From positions 1-64,000 of the forward strand of contig JAWKNJ010000029.1 in the NCBI GenBank assembly GCA_041391765.1: a stretch of 64,000 bases of DNA. The letters are read 5' to 3'. This document shows positions 62,859 through 64,000 of the stretch, piece after piece (positions within the stretch are counted from its first letter, which is position 1; each line of letters begins with the position of its first letter). Under the pieces are notes generated by a model. That model saw only the letters and a program-made list of their open reading frames with translations. It did no database searches and was not told the origin of the DNA. This stretch comes from SHAN690 sp041391765. GTDB lineage: Bacteria; Bacteroidota; Bacteroidia; Flavobacteriales_G; Salibacteraceae. The position numbers were made by a program, and so were the translations under genes.

Positions 62859-63946
62859 TATTTTGTAAAAGAAAGAAGTTTCTCAGCCCAAATTCCAGGA
62901 GTGTTCATCAATCCAAGTGCATGACTTCGATTAGACATTTGAAGCAGCTCTTCATCTGTTTTGCCAGCAATCCATTTCATTTTGGACAGAATCGACTCGA
63001 CAGACCCTGATTGAAAAACAGCACCATTCTCTTTGTCGAAAAGAAAAGCCTCACGAGCGCCAATCTTATCGCTCAATAACATAGGAAACCCCGCTGCAGC
63101 CATTTCATGTACACTCACACCCCAAGGTTCAAAATGACTTGGTAAAATGTAAACTCCAGTTTCCCTTAATATAGGTAACATTCGATCGGGTTGTACAAAA
63201 CCGAAATGACGGATACCTTCCGATTCCACGCGACTATCAAATTGATCACCGGTGCCAACGCACCAAAGTTCCCAATCTGAATGTTTCTGGTGAAATCTTC
63301 TAAATGCTTCCCATAAATCAAAGATGCCCTTATGTTTTACATATCGTCCAAGATAAAGGAATCGTTTGGGTAGCTTTTTTGCCTTCTCGGTTTCCGTATG
63401 ATATTTCCAGAACCGATCCACATCAGCTGAATAAAACCCAGTGCGTACGTGATTTTCTGAAAATCCAAGCTTCAGTGCATATTGTTTCTGAACAGCACCC
63501 GGAACAAAGGCAGCATTAAAAGCTCTTTGAATGGTGAATGGCGCCATCATGCTGGCAAATATCTGCCTCCAGCTACCTATCCAATGATTATCCATGGACA
63601 ATACCGTGGGAATTTTTTTATAAAAATGTTTGCAAACGTTCACGTAGCCTTTATCCATCCATCCACTACACAAAATAATGCCTGGATTATTTTTTAGAAC
63701 TATCTCCTCGAGCTGGGTATCGGTCAGCGTATCTCGCGAATAATGCTCACAAAACGATAAATCCAACTGAAACGGTGCTTCGGGATTGATTGGCCAATGA
63801 ATCAACAGCAAATCCACCTCATGCGCCACCAAAGCCTTGAGACAGGCTAAGGTATAGTCGGCAAGCTCGGAGTAAAGAATGGTGACCCTTGAAGGCCTTT
63901 TGTCATGCAATGGCAACTCGATCAGATTGGCCAGCAATGTTACCAA
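62858..63946 (-). CDS. Glycosyltransferase, GT4-like
   Basis: 362 residues as drawn. GT-B fold with the C-terminal donor side clear: RFLYLGRYVKHKGIFDLWEA, LWCVGTGDQFDSRV, GVYILPSHFEPWGVSVHEMA (EX7E-type) and SDKIGAREAFLFDKENGAVF. The start is TTG at 63946, with no ATG nearby; an alternative TTG at 63910 (MHDKRPSRVTILYSELADYT) would overlap a possible upstream stop by 8 nt and better matches the Rossmann start. Translationally linked to asnB downstream. Confidence 0.88.
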   Translation of the reverse strand: MVTLLANLIELPLHDKRPSRVTILYSELADYTLACLKALVAHEVDLLLIHWPINPEAPFQLDLSFCEHYSRDTLTDTQLEEIVLKNNPGIILCSGWMDKGYVNVCKHFYKKIPTVLSMDNHWIGSWRQIFASMMAPFTIQRAFNAAFVPGAVQKQYALKLGFSENHVRTGFYSADVDRFWKYHTETEKAKKLPKRFLYLGRYVKHKGIFDLWEAFRRFHQKHSDWELWCVGTGDQFDSRVESEGIRHFGFVQPDRMLPILRETGVYILPSHFEPWGVSVHEMAAAGFPMLLSDKIGAREAFLFDKENGAVFQSGSVESILSKMKWIAGKTDEELLQMSNRSHALGLMNTPGIWAEKLLSFTK

Positions 63947-64000
63947 TCATCAGCTTAAGACCGTCTTCCAAGGACAATAGTTCTTTTTGAAGACATTTCT
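63903..64000 (-). CDS. Possible C-terminal end of an upstream gene (partial)
   Basis: The frame is open from the window edge to a TGA at 63903-63905, giving 31 residues (..CLQKELLSLEDGLKL, then MIGNIAGQSDRVAIA). The overlap with the next gene would fit the tight overlaps in this cluster. Another frame, ending at 63950, is also open from the edge, so the call is uncertain. No family can be named from so short a piece. Confidence 0.35.
   Translation of the reverse strand, partial: KCLQKELLSLEDGLKLMIGNIAGQSDRVAIA

Overview
The window looks like a chromosomal segment from a Bacteroidota bacterium, most likely a marine or freshwater Flavobacteriales (Cryomorphaceae/Schleiferiaceae-like). The signs are several secreted proteins with type IX secretion (T9SS) C-terminal domains (type A tails and type B CHU_C 'gliding motility-associated' domains), SprB-like repeats, a fused alpha/beta 2-oxoacid dehydrogenase E1, DUF4835, DUF6089, DUF2911, the bamD-rpoZ-coaBC-DUF4835 gene order, TAnnTTTG -7 promoter boxes, and weak or absent Shine-Dalgarno sites. 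The base composition is moderate and even. I see no phage, transposon, CRISPR array or integrated element.

Layout. 1-3557: the N-terminal 1185 residues of a giant exported protein with a lectin-like head and many Ig/PKD-like repeats; it runs off the left edge. 3745-6052: a glycosyltransferase and an AlgX/AlgJ-like acyltransferase. 6057-9209: a beta-barrel outer-membrane gene and the E1 alpha/beta fusion, both broken by a cluster of small indels. 9355-11426: PadR regulator and PspC-domain membrane protein. 11589-25933: a predicted OMP, two T9SS cargo proteins, an ABC-F ATPase, an Nramp-like transporter with fructose-6-phosphate aldolase, a LamG/SprB T9SS protein, an oligopeptidase and a 2Fe-2S ferredoxin. 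25934-33376: DUF3108, an S41 protease, an endonuclease/exonuclease/phosphatase protein, a small Cys-rich exported protein and two SPOR-domain envelope proteins. 33478-39612: LOG hydrolase, membrane protein, TolB-like lipoprotein, clpP, DUF4835, coaBC, rpoZ and bamD. 39742-44735: a serine-palmitoyltransferase-like enzyme, DUF2911, an FKBP isomerase, djlA (frameshifted), a small conserved protein, tRNA-Ser and a lipoprotein. 44877-49129: a four-gene MacAB-type exporter. 49133-54824: three SurA/PpiC-type chaperones followed by guaB. 54916-58587: a T9SS type B protein, a DUF6089 OMP and a small exported protein. 58589-64000: a tightly overlapping surface-polysaccharide cluster (GT2, acyltransferase, GT4, asparagine synthase-like, GT4) continuing past the right edge.

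Taken together this is a core-genome region dominated by cell-envelope work: outer-membrane biogenesis (BamD, SurA/PpiC/FKBP chaperones, SPOR proteins), T9SS cargo, surface glycans and stress regulation, mixed with housekeeping genes (clpP, guaB, coaBC, rpoZ, E1). Two short stretches (about 6,130-6,890 and 43,250-43,515) hold dense frameshifts, nearly all explicable as single-base deletions in short homopolymers. They are better explained by base-calling or assembly error than by gene decay. I found no clearly new multi-gene system. The most unusual items are the SPOR/Cys-rich envelope locus, the Nramp-like transporter without the usual metal motif, and terminator-like hairpins inside the first codons of two genes.
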